Shown: piece by piece, positions 35,854 through 44,729 of the stretch | How positions within the stretch are numbered: the stretch's first letter is position 1 | Layout of the letters: each line of letters opens with the position of its first letter | NCBI RefSeq assembly: GCF_009827615.1 | Contig: NZ_WTYU01000001.1 | Span: 1 to 64,000, forward strand | Reading direction: 5' to 3' | Length of the DNA: 64,000 nt | Origin: Allopontixanthobacter confluentis | GTDB lineage: Bacteria > Pseudomonadota > Alphaproteobacteria > Sphingomonadales > Sphingomonadaceae | Notes under the pieces: generated by a model | Database searches by the model: none | Told to the model about the DNA's origin: nothing | What the model saw: only the letters and a program-made list of their open reading frames with translations | Made by a program: the position numbers and the translations under genes

Positions 35854-35908
35854 AGCCCCTCCCGGACTTGAACCGGGGCGGCGATGCCCCCATCCCGGTA
35901 GACAGGAT
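35854..35908 (-). other. tRNA-like 3' half, possible remnant
   Basis: On the minus strand, ATCCT-GTCTACC-GGGAT resembles an anticodon arm with U33, a short variable stem GGC-ATC-GCC follows, and CCCGG-TTCAAGT-CCGGG is a canonical T-arm (TTCRANY loop), ending AGGGGC. No matching 5' acceptor or D-arm exists upstream on that strand; the secE start occupies that side. It may be a remnant or chance. Confidence 0.3.
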
Positions 35909-35937
35909 TTTTTTCAAAGCAGCGAAAGCGCGAGTAA

Positions 35938-36132
35938 ATGGCAAAGACCAACCCAAGCCAGTTCTTCAGTCAGGTGAAAACCGAAGCCAGCAAGGTCGTC
36001 TGGCCCACGCGGCAGGAAACTGTGACAACCGCCATTTTCGTGGCGATCATGATGGTCATTCTCTCGGTGTTTTTCCTTGGCATTGACACTCTGTTTGGCG
36101 CCATCGTGCGCTGGCTTCTCACCATCGCCTGA
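35938..36132 (+). CDS. secE: Preprotein translocase subunit SecE
   Basis: A 64-residue single-helix subunit of the SecYEG channel. The conserved amphipathic part VKTEASKVVWPTRQETVTT leads into one membrane helix, the normal short form in alphaproteobacteria. nusG follows after 69 bp. Confidence 0.95.
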   Translation: MAKTNPSQFFSQVKTEASKVVWPTRQETVTTAIFVAIMMVILSVFFLGIDTLFGAIVRWLLTIA

Positions 36133-36201
36133 CGGCTTCAAGCCATGGGCCGACGCGTTTCCGCGCAGGCCGGGGCACATTTACCAAACACAGGATACAC
36201 T

Positions 36202-36738
36202 ATGGCTCGCTGGTACATCATCCACGCCTATTCCGGGTTCGAGAACAAGGTTCGCGACGCAATCATTTCCGAAGCGGAGCGGCTGGGCCTGTCCGAAGCG
36301 GTTGAAGAAGTCGAAGTGCCGACCGAAACCATCACCGAAGTAAAGCGCGGCAAGAAGGTTCAGGTAGAACGCAAGTTCATGCCCGGCTACGTGCTGGCCA
36401 AGCTGACCATGACTGATGATGTCTACCATCTGGTCAAAAACACGCCGAAAGTTACTGGCTTCCTCGGTTCCAACAACAAGCCGCAGCCGATTTCGGAAGC
36501 CGAAGCCGCGCGCTATTTCGGCGGTGTGGAAGCTGCCAAATCCGCCCCCAAGAAGCAGGTCAGCGTCGATTACGAAATCGGCGATTCGGTCAAGGTTCTG
36601 GATGGCCCCTTCGCCAGCTTCAACGGTGTGGTCGAAGAACTCGATTTCGACAAGAACAAGGTCAAGGTTTCGGTGTCCATCTTCGGGCGGGCAACGCCGG
36701 TGGAACTGGATTTCGAACAGGTCGAACTGGCCAAGTAA
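36202..36738 (+). CDS. nusG: Transcription termination/antitermination factor NusG
   Basis: A 178-residue factor. The NGN domain begins [16 protein letters not shown] and includes RKFMPGYVL; the C-terminal KOW domain has [16 protein letters not shown] and [14 protein letters not shown]. It couples RNA polymerase to Rho or the ribosome. AGGA sits 7 nt before the ATG at 36202. A terminator follows it, separating it from rplK. Confidence 0.97.
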   Translation: MARWYIIHAYSGFENKVRDAIISEAERLGLSEAVEEVEVPTETITEVKRGKKVQVERKFMPGYVLAKLTMTDDVYHLVKNTPKVTGFLGSNNKPQPISEAEAARYFGGVEAAKSAPKKQVSVDYEIGDSVKVLDGPFASFNGVVEELDFDKNKVKVSVSIFGRATPVELDFEQVELAK

Positions 36739-36806
36739 GGCGCCGCGCAATCCGTCCTGCCGCTGCGTATTTGCAGCGGCGTCGGGCGGGCCGCGAATTG
36801 TTCAAG

Positions 36807-36831
36807 GGCGCCCCATCGCGGGCGCCTTTTT
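36807..36831 (+). terminator. Terminator after nusG
   Basis: GGCGCCC-catcgc-GGGCGCC followed by TTTTT. An additional 8-bp hairpin GCCGCTGC/GCAGCGGC lies at 36759-36780 between nusG and it. Confidence 0.88.
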
Positions 36832-36883
36832 GCATCGGGTGCCTGGGCATCCCGGCTGGCTGCCTTCGTAAAGCGCGAATCTC

Positions 36884-36911
36884 TTGCAATTTGCGCTGCT
36901 TCCGCTATTTG
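36884..36911 (+). promoter_or_regulatory. Candidate promoter of rplK-rplA
   Basis: TTGCAA (36884-36889) and TATTTG (36906-36911) with a 16-bp spacer lie after the nusG terminator and about 135 bp before rplK, where a ribosomal-protein promoter is expected. Confidence 0.4.
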
Positions 36912-36953
36912 CGCGCCTTCCCAAACAACAGTTTCGGAAAAAACCATGCGGGA

Positions 36954-36981
36954 GGGGCCGCTCCATTCCAGTTGGGGCCCC
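36954..36981 (+). promoter_or_regulatory. Leader hairpin of rplK-rplA, possible L1 feedback site
   Basis: GGGGCC (36954-36959) can pair with GGCCCC (36976-36981) in the leader of the L11-L1 transcript. L1 represses this operon in many bacteria by binding such a leader, but the motif match here is only structural. Confidence 0.3.
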
Positions 36982-37045
36982 GTATTACCGCTTAACATGA
37001 GGCACGTTTTGAAGAACGCGCCGACAGTGTGAAAAGGAGGCCATA

Positions 37046-37477
37046 GTGGCCAAGAAAATTGAAGGTTACATCAAGTTGCAGGTGCCAGCCGGCGCTGCAA
37101 ACCCATCCCCGCCGATCGGCCCTGCGCTGGGTCAGCGCGGTGTGAATATCATGGAATTCTGCAAGGCGTTCAACGCCGCGACGCAGGAAATGGAAAAGAG
37201 CGCCCCGATCCCGACGGTGATCACCGTTTATGCCGATCGTTCGTTCACTTTCGTCACCAAGACGCCGCCCGCCAGCTACTTCCTGAAGAAGGCTGCCAAG
37301 CTGAAGTCCGGTTCGAAAGAACCAGGCAAGATTTCCGCCGGAACGATCAAGCGTTCGCAGGTCCGCGAAATCGCCGAAGCGAAAATGGCCGATCTCAATG
37401 CAAATGATCTCGACCAGGCAACATTGATCATCGAAGGCTCCGCGCGTTCGATGGGTCTTGAAGTGGTGGAGGGCTGA
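37046..37477 (+). CDS. rplK: 50S ribosomal protein L11
   Basis: A 143-residue protein of the GTPase-associated centre. The Pro-rich N-terminal domain shows [20 protein letters not shown] and [12 protein letters not shown]; the C-terminal RNA-binding domain ends SARSMGLEV. The start is GTG after a strong AAGGAGG site. rplA follows 4 bp after the stop. Confidence 0.97.
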   Translation: MAKKIEGYIKLQVPAGAANPSPPIGPALGQRGVNIMEFCKAFNAATQEMEKSAPIPTVITVYADRSFTFVTKTPPASYFLKKAAKLKSGSKEPGKISAGTIKRSQVREIAEAKMADLNANDLDQATLIIEGSARSMGLEVVEG

Positions 37478-37481
37478 GAAC

Positions 37482-38177
37482 ATGGCTAAACTGACCAAAA
37501 TCCAGAAGCTGCGGACCGAAAAGCTCGATCCTGAAGCAATGTATTCGTTCGACGATGCGCTCAAGACGCTGCGCGAGCACGCCAAGAAGTTTGACGAGAC
37601 TGTTGAAGTCGCGATGAACCTGGGTGTTGACCCGCGTCATGCCGACCAGATGGTTCGCGGCATGGTATCGCTGCCATCAGGCACTGGTAAGGACGTCAAG
37701 GTTGCGGTTTTCGCCCGCGGCGACAACGCTGACAAGGCGCTGGCTGCCGGTGCTGACAAGGTCGGCGCTGAAGACCTGATGGAAGACATGCAGAACGGCA
37801 ATCTCGATTATGACCGCGTCATTGCTACGCCGGACATGATGGGCGTTGTTGGCCGTCTTGGTAAGGTTCTGGGCCCCAAGGGCCTGATGCCTAACCCCAA
37901 GCTGGGCACTGTCACGCCAAATGTCGAACAGGCAGTCAAGGACGCCAAGGGCGGCCAGGTTGAATTCCGTGTTGAAAAGCAGGGCATCATTCATTCCGGC
38001 ATCGGCAAGCTGTCGTTCTCGGACGATCAGCTGAAGGCCAACTTCGAAGCGTTTACCGGTGCGATTGCACGGGCCAAGCCTTCGGGTTCCAAGGGCAAGT
38101 ACATCCAGAAGGTCTCGCTGACCTCGACGATGGGCCCCGGTCTCAAGATCGACAATGCCGGTATTGAAGGCGCATAA
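37482..38177 (+). CDS. rplA: 50S ribosomal protein L1
   Basis: A 231-residue protein of the L1 stalk. Recognisable are [18 protein letters not shown], the signature [20 protein letters not shown] and [22 protein letters not shown] precedes the ATG at 37482. rplJ does not follow; a strong terminator ends the unit and an unrelated gene converges from the right. Confidence 0.97.
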   Translation: MAKLTKIQKLRTEKLDPEAMYSFDDALKTLREHAKKFDETVEVAMNLGVDPRHADQMVRGMVSLPSGTGKDVKVAVFARGDNADKALAAGADKVGAEDLMEDMQNGNLDYDRVIATPDMMGVVGRLGKVLGPKGLMPNPKLGTVTPNVEQAVKDAKGGQVEFRVEKQGIIHSGIGKLSFSDDQLKANFEAFTGAIARAKPSGSKGKYIQKVSLTSTMGPGLKIDNAGIEGA

Positions 38178-38210
38178 TAGCGAGCTTCAAGAGCGGTTGG
38201 TTTTAAAAAA

Positions 38211-38242
38211 AGGCCGGTGAGGGAAACCTCACCGGCCTTTTT
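38211..38242. terminator. Terminator after rplA, probably bidirectional
   Basis: A 12-bp stem AGGCCGGTGAGG / CCTCACCGGCCT with a GAAA tetraloop and TTTTT on the plus strand; an A-run on the other side serves the convergent PAS-GGDEF gene. Confidence 0.93.
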
Positions 38243-38267
38243 CATGAATACAGGGATAGCTGGCAGG

Positions 38268-39185
38268 TCAGGCGGGGCGGGCAGATAGCCATGCGGGCAT
38301 GGCATTGCCGTCCATTTCCAGCCTGTTCCTGCCTTTTGCCTTGGCGAAGAACAGGGCGAGTTCCGCCCGTTTCATCGTATCATCCAGCGATGAGGCAATG
38401 CGGGCAATGCCCGTGCTGGCAGTAATCGAAATGCCCTTTTCTCCTACCGAATCGCGTATTTCCGACAGGGCGCCGATAATACGCCGACAGATGGCTTCGG
38501 CCTGATCGGGCGTAGTGCGGGGCAGCAGGACGCCAACGCTCTCGCCGCCAATGCGCGAAATAATGTCATCCTCGCGCATGAAGGTGCGCAGGAAATCGGA
38601 AAATACCACCAGCACCCTGTCACCGGCCGTTTGGCCATGCTGCAGGTTGATTGCCCGAAAATGGTCAATATCGAATAATGCAACACAGCCGCCGCAGTCC
38701 TTTTGCACCAGATGTTCCAGCATGGCGATAAAGGCGCTGCGGTTGGCAAGGCCGGTCAGCGGGTCGGTCATGGACGAGGCAAACAACTCCTCTTCCATGT
38801 TCCGCTTGGTCTCCACGCAGCGCAGAATGGCCAGTGTGCCGTAAATATCACCGCTCTCGTGGCTCAAGGCGCGCATCTGGATCTCGAACCAGCAGGGCTG
38901 GTCATCCTTTGTTTGCCCGGGAAATTCGGTCCATTGGCCCTGGCCTTTGCCGCTTATCGCCGCAGCAAGATCAGCCTTGATCGTGTCTGTATGGGATGGA
39001 TGCACCAGATCCAGCAGATGCGGGCCGATCAGCATGGACGGCAGGGCCACGCCCAGCCGTTCCAGCATGGGCGATGCGTGAAGGATGAAACCCTCCCGAT
39101 CCGTTTTCAGGATAATATCTGTCGTGGCTTCTGCAAGCAGTCCACACAGGACAGATTCCTCCCGTGGTGTAAACTCTGCCCCCAT
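38268..39185 (-). CDS. PAS-GGDEF protein with degenerate active-site signature
   Basis: A 305-residue protein. Residues ~15-130 form a PAS domain (DREGFILHASPMLERLG). A GGDEF domain follows, with the metal-site segment FDIDHFRAIN (residues 171-180) intact. The signature itself, residues 213-217, is GGESV instead of GG(D/E)EF: the metal- and catalysis-linked fourth residue Glu is Ser, and the fifth is Val. This makes cyclase activity doubtful; it may act as a c-di-GMP or GTP sensor. The upstream gene on the same strand encodes a PilZ-domain protein, so the pair belongs to c-di-GMP signalling. Confidence 0.82.
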   Translation of the reverse strand: MGAEFTPREESVLCGLLAEATTDIILKTDREGFILHASPMLERLGVALPSMLIGPHLLDLVHPSHTDTIKADLAAAISGKGQGQWTEFPGQTKDDQPCWFEIQMRALSHESGDIYGTLAILRCVETKRNMEEELFASSMTDPLTGLANRSAFIAMLEHLVQKDCGGCVALFDIDHFRAINLQHGQTAGDRVLVVFSDFLRTFMREDDIISRIGGESVGVLLPRTTPDQAEAICRRIIGALSEIRDSVGEKGISITASTGIARIASSLDDTMKRAELALFFAKAKGRNRLEMDGNAMPAWLSARPA

Positions 39186-39453
39186 TCGACCCGTGCCCCC
39201 CGGCTTTTATGACTCGCAAGTCTGCTAAATCGCGAAAGGCAACCGTGAAGTAATAACCAAGTAAACCGTTACACATAACGATCACATGCCGCAGACCAGT
39301 ATTTCAGCCTGACTTGTAAATCGCGTGTTATTTGGGTTAACTAACTCATATTACTTACGAATCACCCTTCCAATTTGTTTACCATACAATGCGGGTCAGG
39401 GAACTTTTATTGCGGGAAGCGGATCGTTTCACCATTCGGCACAAGGCTGGCGC

Positions 39454-40173
39454 TCATAATTCGATCATAATCCTGACCTTGTCAGCGGTCGTGCCATAGG
39501 CCGCCGCAATCTGCTGTCTGCTGCTGGCAATCAGGCCGACGAGGGCGGGGGTGTCGCGGCTGGTTTTCAGATCCTGTTCTTCAATGCCCAGCGCCTGTGC
39601 CAATGCGGCCATCCGTTCGCCCAATGGCCGCGCCTTGCCTTGCTCCCACGCCCAGATGGTGGGTTTGCTGACACCAAGCTGCGCGCCCAGTTGCGCCATG
39701 GTCATCCGCCGTTCCTTGCGCAGGCGGCGGAGCCGTGATCCGAATGCTTCGGGTGCTGTTTTTACAGGATCGGCCGGTGCGCCATAATCGGCTCCAAATG
39801 CGGCGGCACCCATATCTGCCTGCACGGCTACCTGCATTGCTGGCCCCACGGCGCTGCGCAATTCTGCGGCAGATAATGTGGCAGCTGAAATCGGCTGATC
39901 GAACGCGCATCCGAAAAGCTGGCCGCTTTCCCATACCACCCGTGCGCGAACGGTGCCTGCGTGCGGCAATTCCACATCAATGGCTTCATCTATGGCAAGT
40001 GCAATGCTGCAACCCAGCAGCAGGCCCCCTGCCGAAACATTGTGGATGACCACATTCGTCGCTTCGCCCGAGGCCAGCGAGCCCGATGTTTCGAGCCGTA
40101 GCGTCCGGCGGTCCGCGCGGTCGGTTATATTGCCTGCTGGCGGGACGTTTTCCAGATGTGCCGGAATGGGAAT
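39454..40173 (-). CDS. PilZ-XRE fusion regulator with non-AUG N-terminal coding
   Basis: The frame encodes an N-terminal PilZ domain and a C-terminal XRE-type HTH (FGSRLRRLRKERRMTMAQLG ... SKPTIWAWEQGKARP), a protein likely to bind DNA in response to c-di-GMP. The first usual start, GTG at 40053, would begin inside the PilZ domain. In-frame coding continues upstream and supplies the RxxxR motif (DRRTLRLE) that pairs with the later NVSAGG motif. An AGGAGG site lies 6 nt before an ATT at 40171-40173 (alternative: CTG at 40153-40155). I use the ATT as the most likely start, giving 239 residues. It is upstream of the GGDEF gene on the same strand with a 268-bp gap. Confidence 0.65.
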   Translation of the reverse strand: MPIPAHLENVPPAGNITDRADRRTLRLETSGSLASGEATNVVIHNVSAGGLLLGCSIALAIDEAIDVELPHAGTVRARVVWESGQLFGCAFDQPISAATLSAAELRSAVGPAMQVAVQADMGAAAFGADYGAPADPVKTAPEAFGSRLRRLRKERRMTMAQLGAQLGVSKPTIWAWEQGKARPLGERMAALAQALGIEEQDLKTSRDTPALVGLIASSRQQIAAAYGTTADKVRIMIEL

Positions 40174-40278
40174 GATCTGCCTCCTGATGAAGGCTGACTC
40201 TCGGGCCGCAGCGGTTAAGTTTTGGTTAGCCTGGGCAGGTGAATTTCAGCATTTCGGGCTGGCCGGTCGCAGCAGCGT

Positions 40279-41034
40279 TCAAATGCCGCCGGGGGTAAAA
40301 TCCCAGCCACGTTCGCCAAGGCCTTCGCACAGCGTATCGGTGCAGCTGGCCAGCGCATCGGCGCTGGTTGACCGGATCACGAAATTGGCGCCGACCTTGC
40401 CTTCGCGAAAGAAGGGATAGCTGCCGATCTGGCAGCCATCATGGGCTTTTTCCGCCTCCCGCAGCAAATCGGCCACTTCGCTTTCCGCGACCCAGCTGCC
40501 GATGGTTTCTGTCAGCAGAGGGGCGCCGCCTTCCAGCGTTCCGGTCAGCGCATCCAGCATCCCGGCCGTGATATGCGGCACGCCTGCCATCAAGAAGACA
40601 TTGCCAATCTTGATGCCCGGCGCGCCGGACATGCGGTTGGGGATGAGCTGCGCGCCATCGGGCACACGCGCCATCCGCAGGCGGCCCTCGTTCAATCCGC
40701 CCTTATCCGCGTAATAACGTTCCAGTATCGCGCGCGCTTCCGGGTGGACAATTACCCCCACTCCCAGCGCCTGAGCCACGGCGTCCACGGTAATATCATC
40801 ATGCGTCGGGCCAATGCCGCCGGTCGTGAACAGATAATCATAGGCTGTCCGCAGCGTGTTTACGGCATCTATGATGCGGTCCTGATCATCCGCCACCACG
40901 CGCACTTCGCCAAGGCGGATCCCCTGTACCTGAAGCCAGGTGGCAATCTGCGCAATATTCTTGTCATGCGTGCGCCCGGAAAGGATCTCATCGCCAATGA
41001 TGACCAGCCCGGCAGTCCAGATACGTTCGTTCAT
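40279..41034 (-). CDS. cinA: CinA/MoCF-type molybdopterin-binding domain protein
   Basis: A 251-residue protein with only the COG1058 domain of CinA: LVIIGDEILSGRTHDKN, TTGGIGPTHDDITVDAVAQAL and the SGAPGIKIGNVFLMAGVP segment. The C-terminal NMN deamidase domain of full-length CinA is absent, so it probably acts on ADP-ribose or related pyrophosphates, as COG1058 proteins do, or has a regulatory role. Short forms like this are common in alphaproteobacteria. Confidence 0.88.
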   Translation of the reverse strand: MNERIWTAGLVIIGDEILSGRTHDKNIAQIATWLQVQGIRLGEVRVVADDQDRIIDAVNTLRTAYDYLFTTGGIGPTHDDITVDAVAQALGVGVIVHPEARAILERYYADKGGLNEGRLRMARVPDGAQLIPNRMSGAPGIKIGNVFLMAGVPHITAGMLDALTGTLEGGAPLLTETIGSWVAESEVADLLREAEKAHDGCQIGSYPFFREGKVGANFVIRSTSADALASCTDTLCEGLGERGWDFTPGGI

Positions 41035-41095
41035 GGTACGGCGTTAGGCCATCGCCGCGGCGAGGTGAAGAGTGCAGGCTGCACTATTTTTACCC

Positions 41096-42598
41096 CTATT
41101 CCGCCGCTTCGAGCTGGCCATCATCCGAACCGGCATTCGCGCCAGCGCGTCGAAATTGGAGAATGCCATCATCCAGCGCTTCTTCGGCCATGATCTTGCG
41201 ATCCAGGACATATTCCTGATTGAGCCGCCACGGATAGGTCACTGCGCTTTTGGGCATGATATTGAGCGAGCGCTGGATATATCCGGACGAGAAATCGAAG
41301 ATATTGTCTTCTTCCAGCCCGTGATTTTCCGCCAGCACCGGCACGACATAATCTGTGCCGGTTGCTTCCATCTGGTTGAGCACGCGGCAGATATAGTCGG
41401 AATTGATGTCGGCCCGCAAAGTCCAGCTGGCGTTGAGATAGCCAAACACCACTGCCAGATTGGGCAGGTTGGAGAACATGCAGCCCTTGTAATAGAACCG
41501 CTGGCTGAAATCGACCGGTTCGCCATCCTGACTGATCGCGATTTTCCCTGCCAGCGCCATGTTAAGCCCGGTGGCCGTGACAATGATATCCGCTTCGATG
41601 ATATCGCCATTGTCCAGTTCCACGCCCTGTTCGACAAAGCGGGCAATCCGGCCAGTCACGATTTTGGCCTTGCCTGCCTTCATTGCTTCAAACAGATCGG
41701 CATCGGGCACCAGGCACAGCCGCTGGTCCCACGGGTCGTAAGGCGGGGTGAACGTCGCATCATCATAGTCAGCGCCCAGCGCTTTCTGGATCCGGGTCTT
41801 GAGCGCGGTTTTGACCTTTTCAGGGTTTTTGCGAGCCTGTTTGAAAGCGAAATCCTGCATCTTCACGTTTTTCCAGCGCGTGACCTTATAGGCAGTTTCT
41901 TCAGGCAGGATCTTGCGCAGGAAATTGGCCAGACCATCCTTTGCCGGGCGCGAGAACATCCATGTCGGCGTGCGCTGCAACATGGTGACGTGAGCAGCCT
42001 TGCCAGCCATGGCCGGCACGATGGTAACCGCAGTGGCGCCGGAACCGATAACCAGCACTTTCTTGCCCGTATAATCAAGGTTTTCAGGCCAGAATTGCGG
42101 ATGGAGAACCTGGCCCTTGAACGCGCCCAGTTCAAAACCTGCATCATAGGGCTGGTCATAATCGTAATAACCGGAGCCAAGATAGAGGAAATTGGCCGTC
42201 ATCGTCTTGCGCGCTTCCCCTGCTGTTTCCACAGTGACGTGCCACAGCGCTTCGCGCCCGTTCCAGTCGGCCGCAATGACCTTGTGGCCGGTGCTGATAT
42301 GCTGGCGAATGCCGCGTTCATCGACGATGCGGTTGAGGTATTCGAGAATGCTGGGCGCATCGGCGATGGATTTTTCATGCTTCCACGGTTCGAATACGAA
42401 GCCCAGTGTGTGCATGTCGCTGTCTGACCGGATGCCGGGATAGCGGAACAGATCCCATGTCCCGCCCAGATTTTCCCGCTGTTCGACAATGGCATAGGTG
42501 CGGCCAGGGCACATCATTTCCATGTGCGCCGCCATCCCGATGCCGGAAATTCCGGCGCCGACAATCAGCACATCCACATCAGGTTTTTGAGCCAGCAT
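41096..42598 (-). CDS. Flavin-containing Baeyer-Villiger-type monooxygenase (EthA-like)
   Basis: A 500-residue NADPH/FAD monooxygenase. The N-terminal FAD loop is VGAGISGIG, with GGTWDLFRYPGIRSDS after it; the second nucleotide loop is VIGSGATAV. The Baeyer-Villiger fingerprint appears as FKGQVLHPQFWPE, the EthA-subgroup form. The enzyme would oxidise ketones or thio-compounds; the substrate is unknown. The ATG at 42598 follows GGGAGA by 7 nt and is preferred to a GTG five codons upstream. It is divergent from the TonB-dependent receptor at 42703 and might share its regulation. Confidence 0.88.
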   Translation of the reverse strand: MLAQKPDVDVLIVGAGISGIGMAAHMEMMCPGRTYAIVEQRENLGGTWDLFRYPGIRSDSDMHTLGFVFEPWKHEKSIADAPSILEYLNRIVDERGIRQHISTGHKVIAADWNGREALWHVTVETAGEARKTMTANFLYLGSGYYDYDQPYDAGFELGAFKGQVLHPQFWPENLDYTGKKVLVIGSGATAVTIVPAMAGKAAHVTMLQRTPTWMFSRPAKDGLANFLRKILPEETAYKVTRWKNVKMQDFAFKQARKNPEKVKTALKTRIQKALGADYDDATFTPPYDPWDQRLCLVPDADLFEAMKAGKAKIVTGRIARFVEQGVELDNGDIIEADIIVTATGLNMALAGKIAISQDGEPVDFSQRFYYKGCMFSNLPNLAVVFGYLNASWTLRADINSDYICRVLNQMEATGTDYVVPVLAENHGLEEDNIFDFSSGYIQRSLNIMPKSAVTYPWRLNQEYVLDRKIMAEEALDDGILQFRRAGANAGSDDGQLEAAE

Positions 42599-42702
42599 TT
42601 TTGTTTCTCCCACTTACACCGATGTAAGCACATCGCCGGAAGCTTGGCGAGTCCCGCTTTTTCGTGCTGACGCGGGGCCAAGCGGGCGCTAGGTGTCGCA
42701 CC

Positions 42703-44724
42703 ATGCAAAAACCAATGTGTCTCACCCTTGTTGCAGTGGCCTTCGCTGCACCCGCCTCTCTCGCCGCACAGGAAAGCGGAGATGCTGCCATTGCGGCGGA
42801 AATCGTGGTGACCGGAAAGGGGCTGGCCGAAACGCCTGCGGCCCCTGCCTATGCCGTGACCGAAATTGCGCGTGAGGAGATTGTCACATCGTCGTCCGGA
42901 CGGATAGAGGATGTGTTGTCTTCAGTGGCGGGTTTTCAGCAATTCCGCCGTTCCGACAGCCGTTCTTCCAATCCCAGCGCGCAAGGTATCACGCTGCGGG
43001 CGCTGGGCGGCAATGCCAGCAGCCGCGCGCTGGTGCTGCTGGATGGGGTGCCGATGGTGGACCCGTTCTTCGGCTATATCCCGCTGAGTGCCCTGGCGCC
43101 GGAGGGGCTCGGAAGCATTCGCGTTACGCGGGGCGGCGGATCGGGGCCATTTGGCGCTGGCGCATTGGCGGGCACGGTGGAACTGACCAGCGCCGGGATT
43201 GATATGCTGGCGCCGGTCAATGCTTCGCTGCTGATAAATGACCGCGCCGAAACAGAGGCCAGCGCCAGCGTCGCGCAGAAGCTGGGCAGCGGCTTTGTCG
43301 TCGCCAATGGCCGGTGGGACCGGGGGCAGGGCTTCCACACCACGCCCGCGTCTGACCGCGTGCCTGCCACGGCCAGGGCTGCATTCGATAGCTGGTCGAT
43401 TGGTGTGCGCGGCGTGGTGCCGCTGAATGATACGGTGGAACTGCAAGCGCGCGGACTTGCGTTTGATGACCGGCGGACCTTGCGGTTTGACGGGGCGGAC
43501 AGTTCCAGCCAGGGGCAGGATGCCAGCATCAGGCTGGTGGGTCGGGGCAACTGGCAATTTGATGCGCTGGCCTATGTGCAGGCGCGCAATTTTACCAACA
43601 TAGTGGTGTCGTCCACGCGGTTCGTGCCGGTGCTGGATCAGCGCAATACGCCATCCACCGGGCTGGGCGGAAAGATTGAATTGCGCCCGCCTGTCGGGCC
43701 GGACAATGTGCTGCGGCTGGGCGCGGATTACCGGCGGGTCAGCGGGGAATTGCAGGAAGATGCCTATAGTGCATTTACCGGCAGGCTGACCGAGACAAGG
43801 CGGGCTGGCGGCCGCAACAGCGATCTGGGGCTGTTTGTAGAGAATGACTGGAGCCTGGGCGCGCTGGTGCTGACCGGCGGGCTGCGCGCAGACCGGACCG
43901 TGATCGAAAACGGGTTCTACCGCGCGCGCAATGCGGCAGGTGCGGTTGTGTCCGAAACCATCGCGCCGGATCGTTCGGACTGGGCCCTTACCTATCGTGC
44001 GGGCGCGGCATTTGATGCCAGCCCGGCGCTGCGGCTGCGGGCGGCGGCCTATAGCGGGCTGCGGCTGCCGACCCTGAATGAACTGTATCGGCCATTCGTC
44101 GTGTTTCCGGTAGTTACCGAAGCCAATGCCGATTTGCAGAACGAACGGCTGGAAGGCTTCGAGGCTGGTGTTGATTTCAAGCCCGCTGAAGGCGTTTCCC
44201 TGTCTGTCACGGCGTTCGACAACAGAGTGAAGAATGCCATTGCCAATGTGACGCTAGCCACCAACCTGCGCCAGCGGCAGAACCTGCCTGCGGTGGATGC
44301 GCGCGGGCTGGAACTGGCCGCGTCAGTCAAACGCGGCACTATCAGTCTGGATGGATCGCTGGCCTATACCGATGCCACGGTGGACGGACGCGGATCATCG
44401 CTCGATCTGGATGGCAAGCGCCCGCCGCAAACACCAGAATGGGCTGCCAGCCTGACCATGGCATGGCGTCCGGCCGCTGGCTGGCTGGCCGCTGCAACCT
44501 TGCGCCATGTGGGGGCGCAGTTTGAAAGTGATCTGGAAACGGACCGATTGCCGCCTGCCACCACGATTGGTGCCTATTTCCAGGCGCCATTGGGTGGCAA
44601 ATTCTCGCTAGTGCTGCGCGGCGAGAACCTGACGGACGAGACAATCGTCACGCGCAATTCCGGCGGGTCGATCGATCTGGGCGTTCCGCGCACCCTGTGG
44701 GCCGGGCTACGTTTTGGATATTGA
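42703..44724 (+). CDS. TonB-dependent receptor
   Basis: A 673-residue outer-membrane receptor with a signal peptide ending LAA, a TonB-box-like EIVVTGKG, a plug (SAQGITLRALGGNASSRALVLLDGVPMVDPFFGYIPLSAL shown only in part: ITLRALGGN, VLLDGVPM) and a barrel ending GLRFGY. It lacks the carboxypeptidase-regulatory domain of the 11540 receptor. Iron-siderophore or cobalamin-type cargo is usual for this layout; nothing nearby decides which. The ATG at 42703 has an AGG site; an ATG four codons later is also possible. Confidence 0.88.
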   Translation: MQKPMCLTLVAVAFAAPASLAAQESGDAAIAAEIVVTGKGLAETPAAPAYAVTEIAREEIVTSSSGRIEDVLSSVAGFQQFRRSDSRSSNPSAQGITLRALGGNASSRALVLLDGVPMVDPFFGYIPLSALAPEGLGSIRVTRGGGSGPFGAGALAGTVELTSAGIDMLAPVNASLLINDRAETEASASVAQKLGSGFVVANGRWDRGQGFHTTPASDRVPATARAAFDSWSIGVRGVVPLNDTVELQARGLAFDDRRTLRFDGADSSSQGQDASIRLVGRGNWQFDALAYVQARNFTNIVVSSTRFVPVLDQRNTPSTGLGGKIELRPPVGPDNVLRLGADYRRVSGELQEDAYSAFTGRLTETRRAGGRNSDLGLFVENDWSLGALVLTGGLRADRTVIENGFYRARNAAGAVVSETIAPDRSDWALTYRAGAAFDASPALRLRAAAYSGLRLPTLNELYRPFVVFPVVTEANADLQNERLEGFEAGVDFKPAEGVSLSVTAFDNRVKNAIANVTLATNLRQRQNLPAVDARGLELAASVKRGTISLDGSLAYTDATVDGRGSSLDLDGKRPPQTPEWAASLTMAWRPAAGWLAAATLRHVGAQFESDLETDRLPPATTIGAYFQAPLGGKFSLVLRGENLTDETIVTRNSGGSIDLGVPRTLWAGLRFGY

Positions 44725-44729
44725 CGGCA

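Noticed and set aside
41072-42427. Plus-strand 451-codon frame
   Set aside because: Antisense to the monooxygenase gene; no domain, low-complexity composition.
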